From: CAVPRW01 sp046727435 [NCBI: bacterium]
GTDB lineage: Bacteria; Tectomicrobia; Entotheonellia; J063
Direction: 5' to 3'
Assembly (NCBI GenBank): GCA_046727435.1
Contig: JBKPCR010000230.1
Location: forward strand, 1 to 26,118
Length of the DNA stretch: 26,118 bases
The position numbers and the translations under genes were made by a program. Under the pieces are notes generated by a model. It was given only the letters and a program-made list of their open reading frames with translations, was not told the origin of the DNA and searched no databases. This document shows positions 17,644 to 24,202 of this stretch, piece after piece (positions within the stretch are counted from its first letter, which is position 1; the number at the start of each line of letters is the position of its first letter).

Positions 17644-18531
17644 TTACAGCACTGGGTTGAGATGTTCCAGAGTGCCACTGATCTTGAGGGCTGTGAAGCC
17701 TTGTCGGTCTCGGCGTTGCTTCAGAAATATACCGACGAGGCCGAGCTGCTGCTCCAACGTTTCCGAGGTGTGTACGCGTAAGGTCAGGTCTACGGGGCTT
17801 TGTCGCAGGCGCTCGTTCAGTCTGACGTTCCCCTGGACGGCAACCTGCCAATCGCGACCACTCATCTGCACGTCTTTCACCACCACGTGGCGCTGTTGGA
17901 GGGCGAGCTCGGCACTGAGCTGATCATAGGTAAGGGAGGGAAGTCGGACGCCGCCGATATCTAGACCGGCGATACTCCCTGACTCGCCCTGAAGAATCAA
18001 GCGCCCGTTACCATCTTGCCAGCGCCCATTCGAGAGTTGTAAAGTGATCGTGCCCGCGAGCTTCCCTGCCACGATGGCGTTTCCCAGTTTGGTTGCGAGC
18101 GGGTGAGCGGCTGGTCGAATATCTTGCAGATCGACATGGATGCCCAGCAGAGGCCCCTTGCCATTGTGCTCCCACTCGACTGCGCCCAAGAGCATACCAC
18201 CGTAGAGCTCTCCTTCAAAGCCAATGCGTAACGGATTGGCAAAGGGACGTAGGGTCCGAAGCTGCACCTGAAGTTCTGGCATGCGCATCAGCTCCAACGG
18301 TTGGCCATTGACGTCGTGGGTGACACTCACCTCGCTGAACGTCAAACCCGCCGGCAGGAGGGGCTGGATTGACCCGATGCGAATCTGTCCCAATCCATGG
18401 TGACTTAGTGCCGAGAGCACGAAAGTGCGGACCTGTTGGCTCGGGAATTTGAGATACGTGAACAGTGCAAACAGCACTACTGCGTAGCATAGATAGCCCG
18501 CCAAAATGACCGGTCGACGTGTGCTCCGCAT
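17644..18531 (-). CDS. gspN: Type II secretion system protein GspN (non-enterobacterial type)
   Basis: The product is a 295-aa protein with one N-terminal membrane segment (about residues 9-27, LAGYLCYAVVLFALFTYLKF) and a large periplasmic part built of beta-rich segments. The repeated FEGELYGGMLLGAVEW and VAGKLAGTITLQLSNG patterns are typical of the GspN / AsmA-like family found in Deltaproteobacteria and spirochaetes. Its exact role in type II secretion is not settled; a link between inner membrane platform and periplasm is assumed. It starts 17 bp after the gspK stop. Family assignment rests on overall pattern plus context, as individual motifs are weak. Confidence 0.75.
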   Translation of the reverse strand: MRSTRRPVILAGYLCYAVVLFALFTYLKFPSQQVRTFVLSALSHHGLGQIRIGSIQPLLPAGLTFSEVSVTHDVNGQPLELMRMPELQVQLRTLRPFANPLRIGFEGELYGGMLLGAVEWEHNGKGPLLGIHVDLQDIRPAAHPLATKLGNAIVAGKLAGTITLQLSNGRWQDGNGRLILQGESGSIAGLDIGGVRLPSLTYDQLSAELALQQRHVVVKDVQMSGRDWQVAVQGNVRLNERLRQSPVDLTLRVHTSETLEQQLGLVGIFLKQRRDRQGFTALKISGTLEHLNPVL

Positions 18532-18548
18532 CTGCTGCCCTATCTTCT

Positions 18549-19664
18549 CTACTGGACTCGCCAGTAGAGGGTCTGACTGACTTGATCGCCGCCCGTTCGG
18601 ATCAGGGCGCTGATCTGCTGCACCATGTCGCCCACGGTTCCACGAGCCTCGACCGTGTAATAGAGGCTGGTCAATGTGCCCAGGCGCTGAAAATCTTGCA
18701 GGGCTTCGCCGCCGACGCCGACCCGCTGGAGCTCGTCGATCTTTTCGATGCGATGCTGTGCCCGCAGCTGCACAATGTCGTCGGCGAATTGTCCCATCTC
18801 ACGGGTCAAACTTTGCAGGATCGCTATCGGCGCAGTGTTGAGATTAACTCGCCAACTACCTCCCTGCGGCATCGGCACCGCGGCCAGATACAGGTTGGTG
18901 GCAGGATCGACGATTCCACCCACGCGTCGCGCCCCGAGCTTGAGCAGTACCTCGTCGGTGAAGCCTTTGATGAGACGGAGTTCGGCGATCGTTTCCATGG
19001 ACCCATTCCTGGCCGCATAGGGCTTCTCCAGACCTCGGTAGTAGCTGCTCTCAGCACCTCCTGCACCCGTGGGAATATCATCAACATCGATCCAATCGAC
19101 CAGGGCACCGACGAGCGTCGGATCGACGCCGAGCCTTTGAAAGAGATCTTGCATCGGCTGAATCCATGGGTTGACTGTTTGGGCCTCACTTGGTTGAGCG
19201 CCGCGCCGCGTTTGGGGAGATTGGGTTCTAGCGCTCTGCTGCACCTGGGGCACTTGGGCCCCGGCAGTCTGCTGAGGCGGAGCTGTGTCGACGACCAGCG
19301 CGTTGACGTTGATCTTACCTGTTTCGTCGATGACGCGCACGGTAGCCGATCCCTCGCCGATCGGCAGCGTATGGGAACCCCCCGCGAGGAGAGTATTCTT
19401 TAGCTCCTCGAGTTCCTGGATATTCCGGCTGAACAGCTCCTTGACCACAGTGACGCCGGACTTAGCCAGATAATAGGCTTTGATTCCATCGCGAAAATTG
19501 GTCGAAGCATGGACATCGACCCGCATCAAATAGTTCAGATCGAGCACGATAATCGCCACCAGCGTGACGATGATCAGCGTGATAACCAGCGCCATACCAG
19601 CTTCGTCGGTCATTGGCTGAGACCAGCGCTGCCTATGGGGTCCATGTATCATTGTCACCACCAT
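18549..19664 (-). CDS. gspK: Type II secretion system minor pseudopilin GspK
   Basis: GspK is the large minor pseudopilin that, with GspI and GspJ, caps the pseudopilus tip. The protein is about 371 aa. A prepilin site EAG-MALVITLIIVTLVAI lies at residues 21-37; position +5 of the mature form is not Glu, as is characteristic of GspK. After the AYYLAKSGV segment comes a Gln/Pro/Ala-rich linker (about 126-165) with no clear structure. The SAM-like helical domain follows (LVDWIDVDD, SSYYRGLEKPYAARNGSMETIAELRLIKGF, NLNTAPIAILQSL). ATG at 19664 has a poor ribosome-binding site; an internal Met at residue 18 is an alternative. Confidence 0.93.
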   Translation of the reverse strand: MVVTMIHGPHRQRWSQPMTDEAGMALVITLIIVTLVAIIVLDLNYLMRVDVHASTNFRDGIKAYYLAKSGVTVVKELFSRNIQELEELKNTLLAGGSHTLPIGEGSATVRVIDETGKINVNALVVDTAPPQQTAGAQVPQVQQSARTQSPQTRRGAQPSEAQTVNPWIQPMQDLFQRLGVDPTLVGALVDWIDVDDIPTGAGGAESSYYRGLEKPYAARNGSMETIAELRLIKGFTDEVLLKLGARRVGGIVDPATNLYLAAVPMPQGGSWRVNLNTAPIAILQSLTREMGQFADDIVQLRAQHRIEKIDELQRVGVGGEALQDFQRLGTLTSLYYTVEARGTVGDMVQQISALIRTGGDQVSQTLYWRVQ

Positions 19665-19696
19665 TCCGAGAGCTGAAAACTCACCATCGAGGCCTT

Positions 19697-20404
19697 CTAG
19701 CGCGAGAGTACAAAGTCTGTGATCATCTCGAATGGGCGTAGCTGTCCACGCTGGTCCGCCAATAGAAGCGTGATCTTCACGCGTGCCGGCATGCGTTTGC
19801 CACCACGGGGTTGACGGGAATTCCAGTCAAGGTATTCCGTGCCCTGGTCATCATAGTACTTAAAGTCAAGTCCGTAGGCCACCTCAGTCAGTAGAAACAG
19901 GCGGTCCTGATCAGAGTCCTCAGGGTCCAAACTGCAATTCACCCGTCGGAAGAGCGCACGGCCTTCCAATGGCTCGTTCACCGGCTCGATACTGTAGGTC
20001 ACACGGCACATCTCTGTATCAGGGACGTCAGGGCGTTGCGTCGGTAGAACGGTGGAGAATGCCAGCTTATCCGCCGGATTATTGGCTTGCGTGCGATCTT
20101 CCCCGAGAAAGGTGATGGGCTCTGTTTTGCCTTGCTGCAATGCTTGCTGCGCTTGCTGGGGGGGCTCCGTAACATAGGACGAACGCAGATCATTCACCAT
20201 CAGCTGGAGTAACACCCGTGCTTCATGATAGACCTGCAACAGATCACGCGCGCGGGCAGCACGATCCACGGCGGCGGAGTATGTCCCAAATAGAATCACC
20301 AGGATGGTCGCCATAATGCCGATAGCAATCATCACCTCCAGCAGCGTGAACCCCGCGGCAGCACGCCAACGCCCTGGACTCTCGATTGGCCTATCAGCGA
20401 TCAT
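19697..20404 (-). CDS. gspJ: Type II secretion system minor pseudopilin GspJ
   Basis: This minor pseudopilin of the tip complex is 235 aa. It has a classic type III (prepilin) signal: RWRAAAG, then cleavage before FTLLEVMIAIGIMATILVILFG, with Glu at mature position +5. The periplasmic part contains LLQVYHEARVLLQLMVNDLRSSYV, a Gln-rich insert near residues 82-95, and the C-terminal beta domain LLLTEVAYGLDFKYYDDQG, PARVKITLLLAD. The prepilin peptidase that would process it is not in the window. The start overlaps the gspI stop by 4 bases (ATGA), and gspK follows 32 bp downstream. Confidence 0.92.
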   Translation of the reverse strand: MIADRPIESPGRWRAAAGFTLLEVMIAIGIMATILVILFGTYSAAVDRAARARDLLQVYHEARVLLQLMVNDLRSSYVTEPPQQAQQALQQGKTEPITFLGEDRTQANNPADKLAFSTVLPTQRPDVPDTEMCRVTYSIEPVNEPLEGRALFRRVNCSLDPEDSDQDRLFLLTEVAYGLDFKYYDDQGTEYLDWNSRQPRGGKRMPARVKITLLLADQRGQLRPFEMITDFVLSR

Positions 20405-20781
20405 TTGCGGATGACGAATGTGATCAATTCCACGGAACGTCGTCCCCGATTATCGTCCCATGAAACGTCTACATGGGCCTCGAGAATATTCGCCAGTGGC
20501 GTCGAGACCACTCGCTCCTTCCACCGAAATGCCGCATACTCGGGCTCATCAAAGGTCCCTTCCCGCTCCAGGGAGCTGGGAACGTCGCTGCTCTCAAGGA
20601 CCACCATGCGTCCCTGGGCGAGCAGCGTGGCGACGGTGACATTTGTCGATTCATTGAGCAGCGCAATGCTGGTGTTTTGCGAATGTACATAGGTTACCAC
20701 CGTGAAGGCGATAATGGCTAGAGCCACCATGACTTCCAGCAACGTGAATCCATCAGCGCTTTTGCACCACTTCGAGTTCAC
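20401..20781 (-). CDS. gspI: Type II secretion system minor pseudopilin GspI
   Basis: GspI is the minor pseudopilin that nucleates the tip complex with GspJ and GspK. At 126 aa it has the usual length. The prepilin signal is short (MNSKWCKSADG) and is followed by FTLLEVMVALAIIAFTVVTYV, with Glu at +5. The rest (LLAQGRMVVLES, then the beta domain ending SVELITFVIRK) fits GspI. The start lies inside the end of gspH (29-bp overlap) and the stop overlaps the gspJ start (ATGA), so translation of the set is tightly linked. Confidence 0.92.
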   Translation of the reverse strand: MNSKWCKSADGFTLLEVMVALAIIAFTVVTYVHSQNTSIALLNESTNVTVATLLAQGRMVVLESSDVPSSLEREGTFDEPEYAAFRWKERVVSTPLANILEAHVDVSWDDNRGRRSVELITFVIRK

Positions 20782-21295
20782 GATACCCTGGCTCGATGGT
20801 CACACGGCCGCTGAGCGGGTGGATCAGCACGGACAGTTGCGAGCCATCGTCGGCGCGGAGATGGACGATTGTGCGATCGACCAACCCCGACGGAAAAAAC
20901 TGAGTGTAGGCCTGCCCCTCTTTAACTTTCTCTGCAGCGGTGACCACGTCCTCGAACTGTATGCCGGTGGGGAGCCTGCGCCGGCGGGTAAAGTTTGACA
21001 ATTGATCTTCGATGAACTCCCCCTCGTCATTCGGGACGGCAACCCAGATCTCTCCATCGTTGATGTGATAGTTCAGACGGTAGACCCGCTTCTTGACCGT
21101 GGACTGATCGTACAGATGGCGAACCATGCCGGTGATCAGATGGCCGGTGCTATTAAGTCGTTGCCCCACCAAGACCGCACCGAACCGGGGAATACTGAGG
21201 AGCAGAAGAAAGCTGAGGAGGAGGATGACGATGGAGAGTTCAACGAGCGACAGCCCGGCCTGAGTCCAGATGATCTGAACTCGAGATGTCATCAT
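20753..21295 (-). CDS. gspH: Type II secretion system pseudopilin GspH
   Basis: This is a minor pseudopilin placed between the major shaft and the tip. From ATG at 21295 it is 180 aa. The prepilin signal is MMTSRVQIIWTQAG, then cleavage before LSLVELSIVILLLSFLLLLSIPRFG, with Glu at +5. The remainder matches the GspH/FimT domain (TGHLITGMVRHLYDQSTVKKRVYRLNYH, LRADDGSQLSVLIHPLSGRVTI). AGGA 5 nt before the ATG supports this start; longer readings run into gspG. Even so it overlaps the gspG 3' end by 56 bp in another frame, an unusually long overlap. Confidence 0.88.
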   Translation of the reverse strand: MMTSRVQIIWTQAGLSLVELSIVILLLSFLLLLSIPRFGAVLVGQRLNSTGHLITGMVRHLYDQSTVKKRVYRLNYHINDGEIWVAVPNDEGEFIEDQLSNFTRRRRLPTGIQFEDVVTAAEKVKEGQAYTQFFPSGLVDRTIVHLRADDGSQLSVLIHPLSGRVTIEPGYRELEVVQKR

Positions 21296-21728
21296 CACTT
21301 TCCTGTCCGTCGGTCCCCACAGAAATGATCTCATAGCCTTCCCCACGACGCCCGGGCGCGAAATACACATACCGATTGCCCCATGGGTCTAGGGAAACCC
21401 CTTTCTTGAAGTAGCCGCCGTCCATCCACTTCGCTGGAATACGACCGGTCGATGGCTTGACAATCAAAGCGTCGAGCCCCTGCTCGGTCGTGGGATAGAA
21501 GCCGTTATCAGCTTTGAACAGCTCTAGGGCTCCCTCAAGACTGGCGATGTCAGCACGCGCCTTTTCGCGTTTGGCCTTTTCGGTATACCCGGTGATGTTC
21601 GGGATGACCAACGTCGCAAGCAGGCCGAGAATGATGATGACCACCATGATCTCGATCAAGGTAAATCCCTTGCTCTCGGCGAGCAAGCGGGCCATGTGGG
21701 TGGGGCTGGTCTGCATCGTTTTATCCAT
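21240..21728 (-). CDS. gspG: Type II secretion system major pseudopilin GspG
   Basis: GspG is the main structural subunit of the pseudopilus that pushes exoproteins through the outer-membrane secretin. ATG at 21728 has GAAGGGA 5 nt upstream and gives 162 aa. The prepilin peptide ends at G21 (LLAESKG), followed by FTLIEIMVVIIILGLLATLVIP, with Glu at +5. The family-specific NGFYPTTEQGLDALI and MDGGYFKKGVSLDPWGNRYVYFAPG are intact. The C-terminal calcium loop region reads YEIISVGTDGQESDDDIS. It is followed by about 13 extra residues (to GRAVAR) encoded in the overlap with gspH. Distance to kdsC is 17 bp. Confidence 0.96.
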   Translation of the reverse strand: MDKTMQTSPTHMARLLAESKGFTLIEIMVVIIILGLLATLVIPNITGYTEKAKREKARADIASLEGALELFKADNGFYPTTEQGLDALIVKPSTGRIPAKWMDGGYFKKGVSLDPWGNRYVYFAPGRRGEGYEIISVGTDGQESDDDISSSDHLDSGRAVAR

Positions 21729-21745
21729 AATTTTCCCTTCGACGC

Positions 21746-22279
21746 TCAGGCTTTGGTATAGCGCGCGATCAAGCTGTCCCAATGGCCCTGGGCCCTGAGG
21801 ATGAGCTCGATCACTTCGCGCACAGCACCCTGCCCGCCTGGGCGCTGCGTAATCAAATGGGCGGTGGCTTTGACCTCATCCACAGCGTCCGCCACCGCCA
21901 CCGCCAGGCCTACCCGTCGCAACAAGGGGATGTCTATCAGATCATCCCCGATATATGCCACCTCGTCATGGGTGAGCTCAGTGTCCACCAAGATCTTCTC
22001 ATAGACTTCAAGTTTATTCCAGATTTTCTGGAACACCAGCTCAATCCCTAACTCTTCGGCGCGACGCGTAATCGTCTCGGACTCTCGGCCACTAATAAGC
22101 GCGGTTCGCAGCTTAGCGCGGTGTGCCATGACGATTCCATGGCCATCTTTGACATCGAACACTTTTAACTCATGGCCATGACCATCCTGGATAATCCGCC
22201 CGTCAGTGAGGACACCGTCCACATCCATCATAAGCAGGCGGGTCTTGCGTGCGCGTTCGAGGAGTGTCAACATAGTCAC
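21746..22279 (-). CDS. kdsC: 3-deoxy-D-manno-octulosonate 8-phosphate phosphatase
   Basis: KdsC dephosphorylates Kdo 8-phosphate to Kdo, the sugar joining lipid A to the LPS core. It is 177 aa, a HAD phosphatase without a cap, as usual. Motif I is MMDVDGVLTDG, with nucleophile D19 and acid D21. Motif II is the Ser in ALISGRES, the loop Lys is in the KIWNKLEVYEKIL region, and the acidic motif is AYIGDDLIDIPLLR. The C-terminal QRPGGQGAVREVIELIL is the KdsC tail that closes over the neighbouring active site in the tetramer. GTG at 22279 overlaps the kdsD stop (GTGA); ATG at 22273 is an alternative. Confidence 0.95.
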   Translation of the reverse strand: MTMLTLLERARKTRLLMMDVDGVLTDGRIIQDGHGHELKVFDVKDGHGIVMAHRAKLRTALISGRESETITRRAEELGIELVFQKIWNKLEVYEKILVDTELTHDEVAYIGDDLIDIPLLRRVGLAVAVADAVDEVKATAHLITQRPGGQGAVREVIELILRAQGHWDSLIARYTKA

Positions 22280-23283
22280 ATCAATCCAGCTTTGAGCAGA
22301 TCATGCACATGAAGCACACCAATCGGTCTTGTATCCGCATCGATGATCAGTAGCGAGGTGATCGAGAATTTCTCCATGAGGGCCAGCGCCTCAACAGCTG
22401 GAGTGCCAAGCTCAACGGTCTTGGGATGCTTGGTCATCAACTCACAAGCGTTTAGAGGCCCTAGGTCGGCAATTCGTTCCATCGATCGCCGCAAGTCACC
22501 ATCGGTGATGAGTCCCTGCAGGCGCCCGGCACCGTCAACGACACAGGTTAGGCCCAAGCGCTTGCCGGACATCTCGAGGATCACTTCTTTCAGCGAAGCA
22601 TCTTCAGCAACGCGGGGGATTTCGTCGTCGCGGTGCATTAAGTCTCTGACCATCAGCGCGATTCGGCGCCCAAGACGGCCACCCGGGTGGAAGAGGGCGA
22701 AATCTCCCTGCTCAAACCCGCAGTGCGTCATTACCGCGATGGCCAGCGCATCGCCCATCGCCAAAGTTGCCGCGATACTGGCGGTGGGGATCAAGCCAAA
22801 GGGGCCGGCCTCCTGTGAGACCTGCACGTTGAGCACGACATCGCTGCGCTTTGCGAGAGTTGAATGCGGGTTGCCAGTGATGGCGATCAGCTTTAGGCCG
22901 AAACGATTGTTGATGATCGGCAGCAGGCGCAAAATCTCATCGGTTTCCCCACTATTCGATACTGCCAGTAGCACGTCGCCGCGCGCCATCATGCCGACAT
23001 CGCCGTGAGCGCCATCAGCGGGATGTAGGAAGAAGGCTGGGATGCCGAGGCTAGCGAAGGTTGCCGCTAACTTGCGCCCGATCAGGCCGGATTTTCCCAT
23101 ACCAGTGACCACGACGCGCCCCTGACATTGACCAATCATTTCCACGCCCTTGAGAAATTCTGCACCCAGGCGTTCATGTAACTGGGCAATCGCCTCGCTT
23201 TCCAGGTCAAGCACACGCCGCGCCTGCTCAAGTGCCTCGGCGGTCATTGTCGTTTGCCACGCAGCGTTCGTCGCTCCGCCCAT
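22276..23283 (-). CDS. kdsD: D-arabinose 5-phosphate isomerase (KdsD/KpsF family)
   Basis: The enzyme interconverts ribulose 5-phosphate and arabinose 5-phosphate, the first step towards Kdo. I use ATG at 23283 (335 aa, family length), which has GAGAG 5 nt upstream and lies about 33 nt after a predicted transcription start; a longer reading from 23382 would begin upstream of that promoter. The SIS domain has VVVTGMGKSGLIGRKLAATFASLG, HPADGAHGDVGM and AVSNSGETDEI. Two CBS domains follow: roughly DLMHRDDEIPRV to LITDGDLRRSM, and ELMTKHPKTVEL to GVLHVHDLLKAGLM. It is the first gene of the kds-gsp run. Confidence 0.95.
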   Translation of the reverse strand: MGGATNAAWQTTMTAEALEQARRVLDLESEAIAQLHERLGAEFLKGVEMIGQCQGRVVVTGMGKSGLIGRKLAATFASLGIPAFFLHPADGAHGDVGMMARGDVLLAVSNSGETDEILRLLPIINNRFGLKLIAITGNPHSTLAKRSDVVLNVQVSQEAGPFGLIPTASIAATLAMGDALAIAVMTHCGFEQGDFALFHPGGRLGRRIALMVRDLMHRDDEIPRVAEDASLKEVILEMSGKRLGLTCVVDGAGRLQGLITDGDLRRSMERIADLGPLNACELMTKHPKTVELGTPAVEALALMEKFSITSLLIIDADTRPIGVLHVHDLLKAGLM

Positions 23284-23322
23284 AAATGCTCTCGCCTCTC
23301 GAATTCGACAGGAAGTGTGATC

Positions 23323-23351
23323 AAAATAGCACAAGGCCCGATCATTGTCTA
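23323..23351 (-). promoter_or_regulatory. Sigma70-type promoter of the kdsD-kdsC-gsp run
   Basis: On the minus strand TAGACA (23351-23346) is followed after exactly 17 bp by TATTTT (23328-23323). The predicted start near 23316 leaves a leader of about 33 nt before the kdsD ATG at 23283 and rules out the longer kdsD reading. Match to consensus is 5 of 6 and 4 of 6. Confidence 0.6.
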
Positions 23352-23427
23352 GCCTCTCCCGCTGAGGCTTCGGCCGCTCCACGGGAAGGACATCGCTCCG
23401 GCAGGCAAGATGCCTCAGCGCATTTTC

Positions 23428-23458
23428 TTGCCGCCTGCCAAGGTAAGTTTGTTATACT
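23428..23458 (+). promoter_or_regulatory. Possible promoter of the VanZ-like gene
   Basis: A TATACT box (23453-23458) lies 19 bp after TTGCCG (23428-23433). The spacing is longer than ideal and the -35 is a 4 of 6 match. It is divergent from the kdsD promoter about 80 bp away and correctly placed for the plus-strand VanZ-like gene. Confidence 0.4.
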
Positions 23459-23560
23459 CTTGTCAAGATGCTCTTGAGCACAGTACCAATAGCATCTTTA
23501 CTGCTGCAAAGTAGTTTCCCACACGGTGTCTTCTTCACAGAAAAGGACATATTCCCAAGG

Positions 23561-23959
23561 ATGCAATCTCTACTCCGATTTACGGGCGCTTGGATATTAG
23601 TTGCTTTCTATGCTGGTGGCATTTCCATCGGTTCGTCTCTGTCACATCGACCATTGGTCTCGACCTTTGATCTACCATACTTCGATAAGCTCTGTCATTT
23701 CACCGAATACAGTGGTCTAACCTTTTTGCTGATTCGCGCTTTGTCCTTGACAACCGCTACCCGCGCTTCCACAGCGCTTGCCGTATGTGCAGCCATCCTG
23801 GTTGTACTCTACGGTGCATCTGATGAACTCCACCAAGCGTTCACACCCAACCGCGTCATGAGCGGCTATGATCTCTTGGCGGATGCCGTGGCGGCTGGCG
23901 TGGTTGCTGGGGTCTGGCTATGGGCACGGCGTCGCTGGCCCACAGTGGTAAAGTCATGA
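23561..23959 (+). CDS. VanZ-like family membrane protein
   Basis: This is a small integral membrane protein of about 132 aa with four predicted hydrophobic segments (AWILVAFYAGGISIG, EYSGLTFLLIRAL, ALAVCAAILVVLYG and LLADAVAAGVVAGVWLW). It shows the VanZ-like signatures FDKLCHFTEYSGLTFLL and YGASDELHQAFTPNRVMSGYDLLADA. VanZ itself gives low-level teicoplanin resistance, but most single-copy homologues have no known role, so no function is assigned. ATG at 23561 starts just before the first membrane segment; an in-frame ATG at 23468 would add 31 residues (MLLSTVPIAS...) but would lie only a few nt from the predicted transcription start. Its stop overlaps a downstream ATG (ATGA at 23956). Confidence 0.85.
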   Translation: MQSLLRFTGAWILVAFYAGGISIGSSLSHRPLVSTFDLPYFDKLCHFTEYSGLTFLLIRALSLTTATRASTALAVCAAILVVLYGASDELHQAFTPNRVMSGYDLLADAVAAGVVAGVWLWARRRWPTVVKS

Positions 23960-23984
23960 GGCCAACCAGCGAGGAGCAGGTCGT

Positions 23985-24126
23985 ATGCCACCGACGGAAT
24001 CCCGTTCTCCATGCAACTCTGAAGTCGACATGCAACTCTGAAGTCGACGGCGATGAGTGCACGGAGGGCAAGTCGTCCCATGCGTTTTTCTGCGCAGATT
24101 GCGTGAACGTGCAGGAATGGGCATGA
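23985..24126 (+). pseudogene. Small cysteine-containing reading frame broken by a 19-bp duplication
   Basis: ATG at 23985 has GAGGAG 8 nt upstream and reads MPPTESRSPCNSEVDMQL-stop. If one copy of the 19-bp tandem repeat inside it is removed, the frame runs uninterrupted for 40 codons, reading on from CNSEVDGDECTEG through SSHAFFCADC to VQEWA, with four cysteines including a CxxC. The present-day frame of the 3' part also joins an ATG at 23956 overlapping the VanZ stop, giving a 56-aa alternative. I recognise no family. Whether this was ever a gene is uncertain; the Shine-Dalgarno and the clean restoration of frame are the only support. Confidence 0.3.
24010..24047 (+). repeat. Perfect 19-bp tandem duplication
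   Basis: The unit CATGCAACTCTGAAGTCGA occurs twice back to back (24010-24028 and 24029-24047) with no mismatch, and the base after the second copy (C) continues the pattern. A length of 19 is not a multiple of three, so it shifts any frame crossing it. It lies in the 243-bp region between the VanZ-like gene and the CoA-transferase. Confidence 0.95.
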
Positions 24127-24202
24127 TCAATGCTCTGAATCAGCGATCCATTAGGGAGAAACAGCTCTGCTGAGCCGGTCGCGGCAGCGTCCACCTAAGG
24201 GC

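Noticed and set aside
18519-19403. Plus-strand open frame of 294 codons opposite gspK
   Set aside because: The minus strand has the convincing GspK product with prepilin signal; the opposite frame is a GC-driven shadow.
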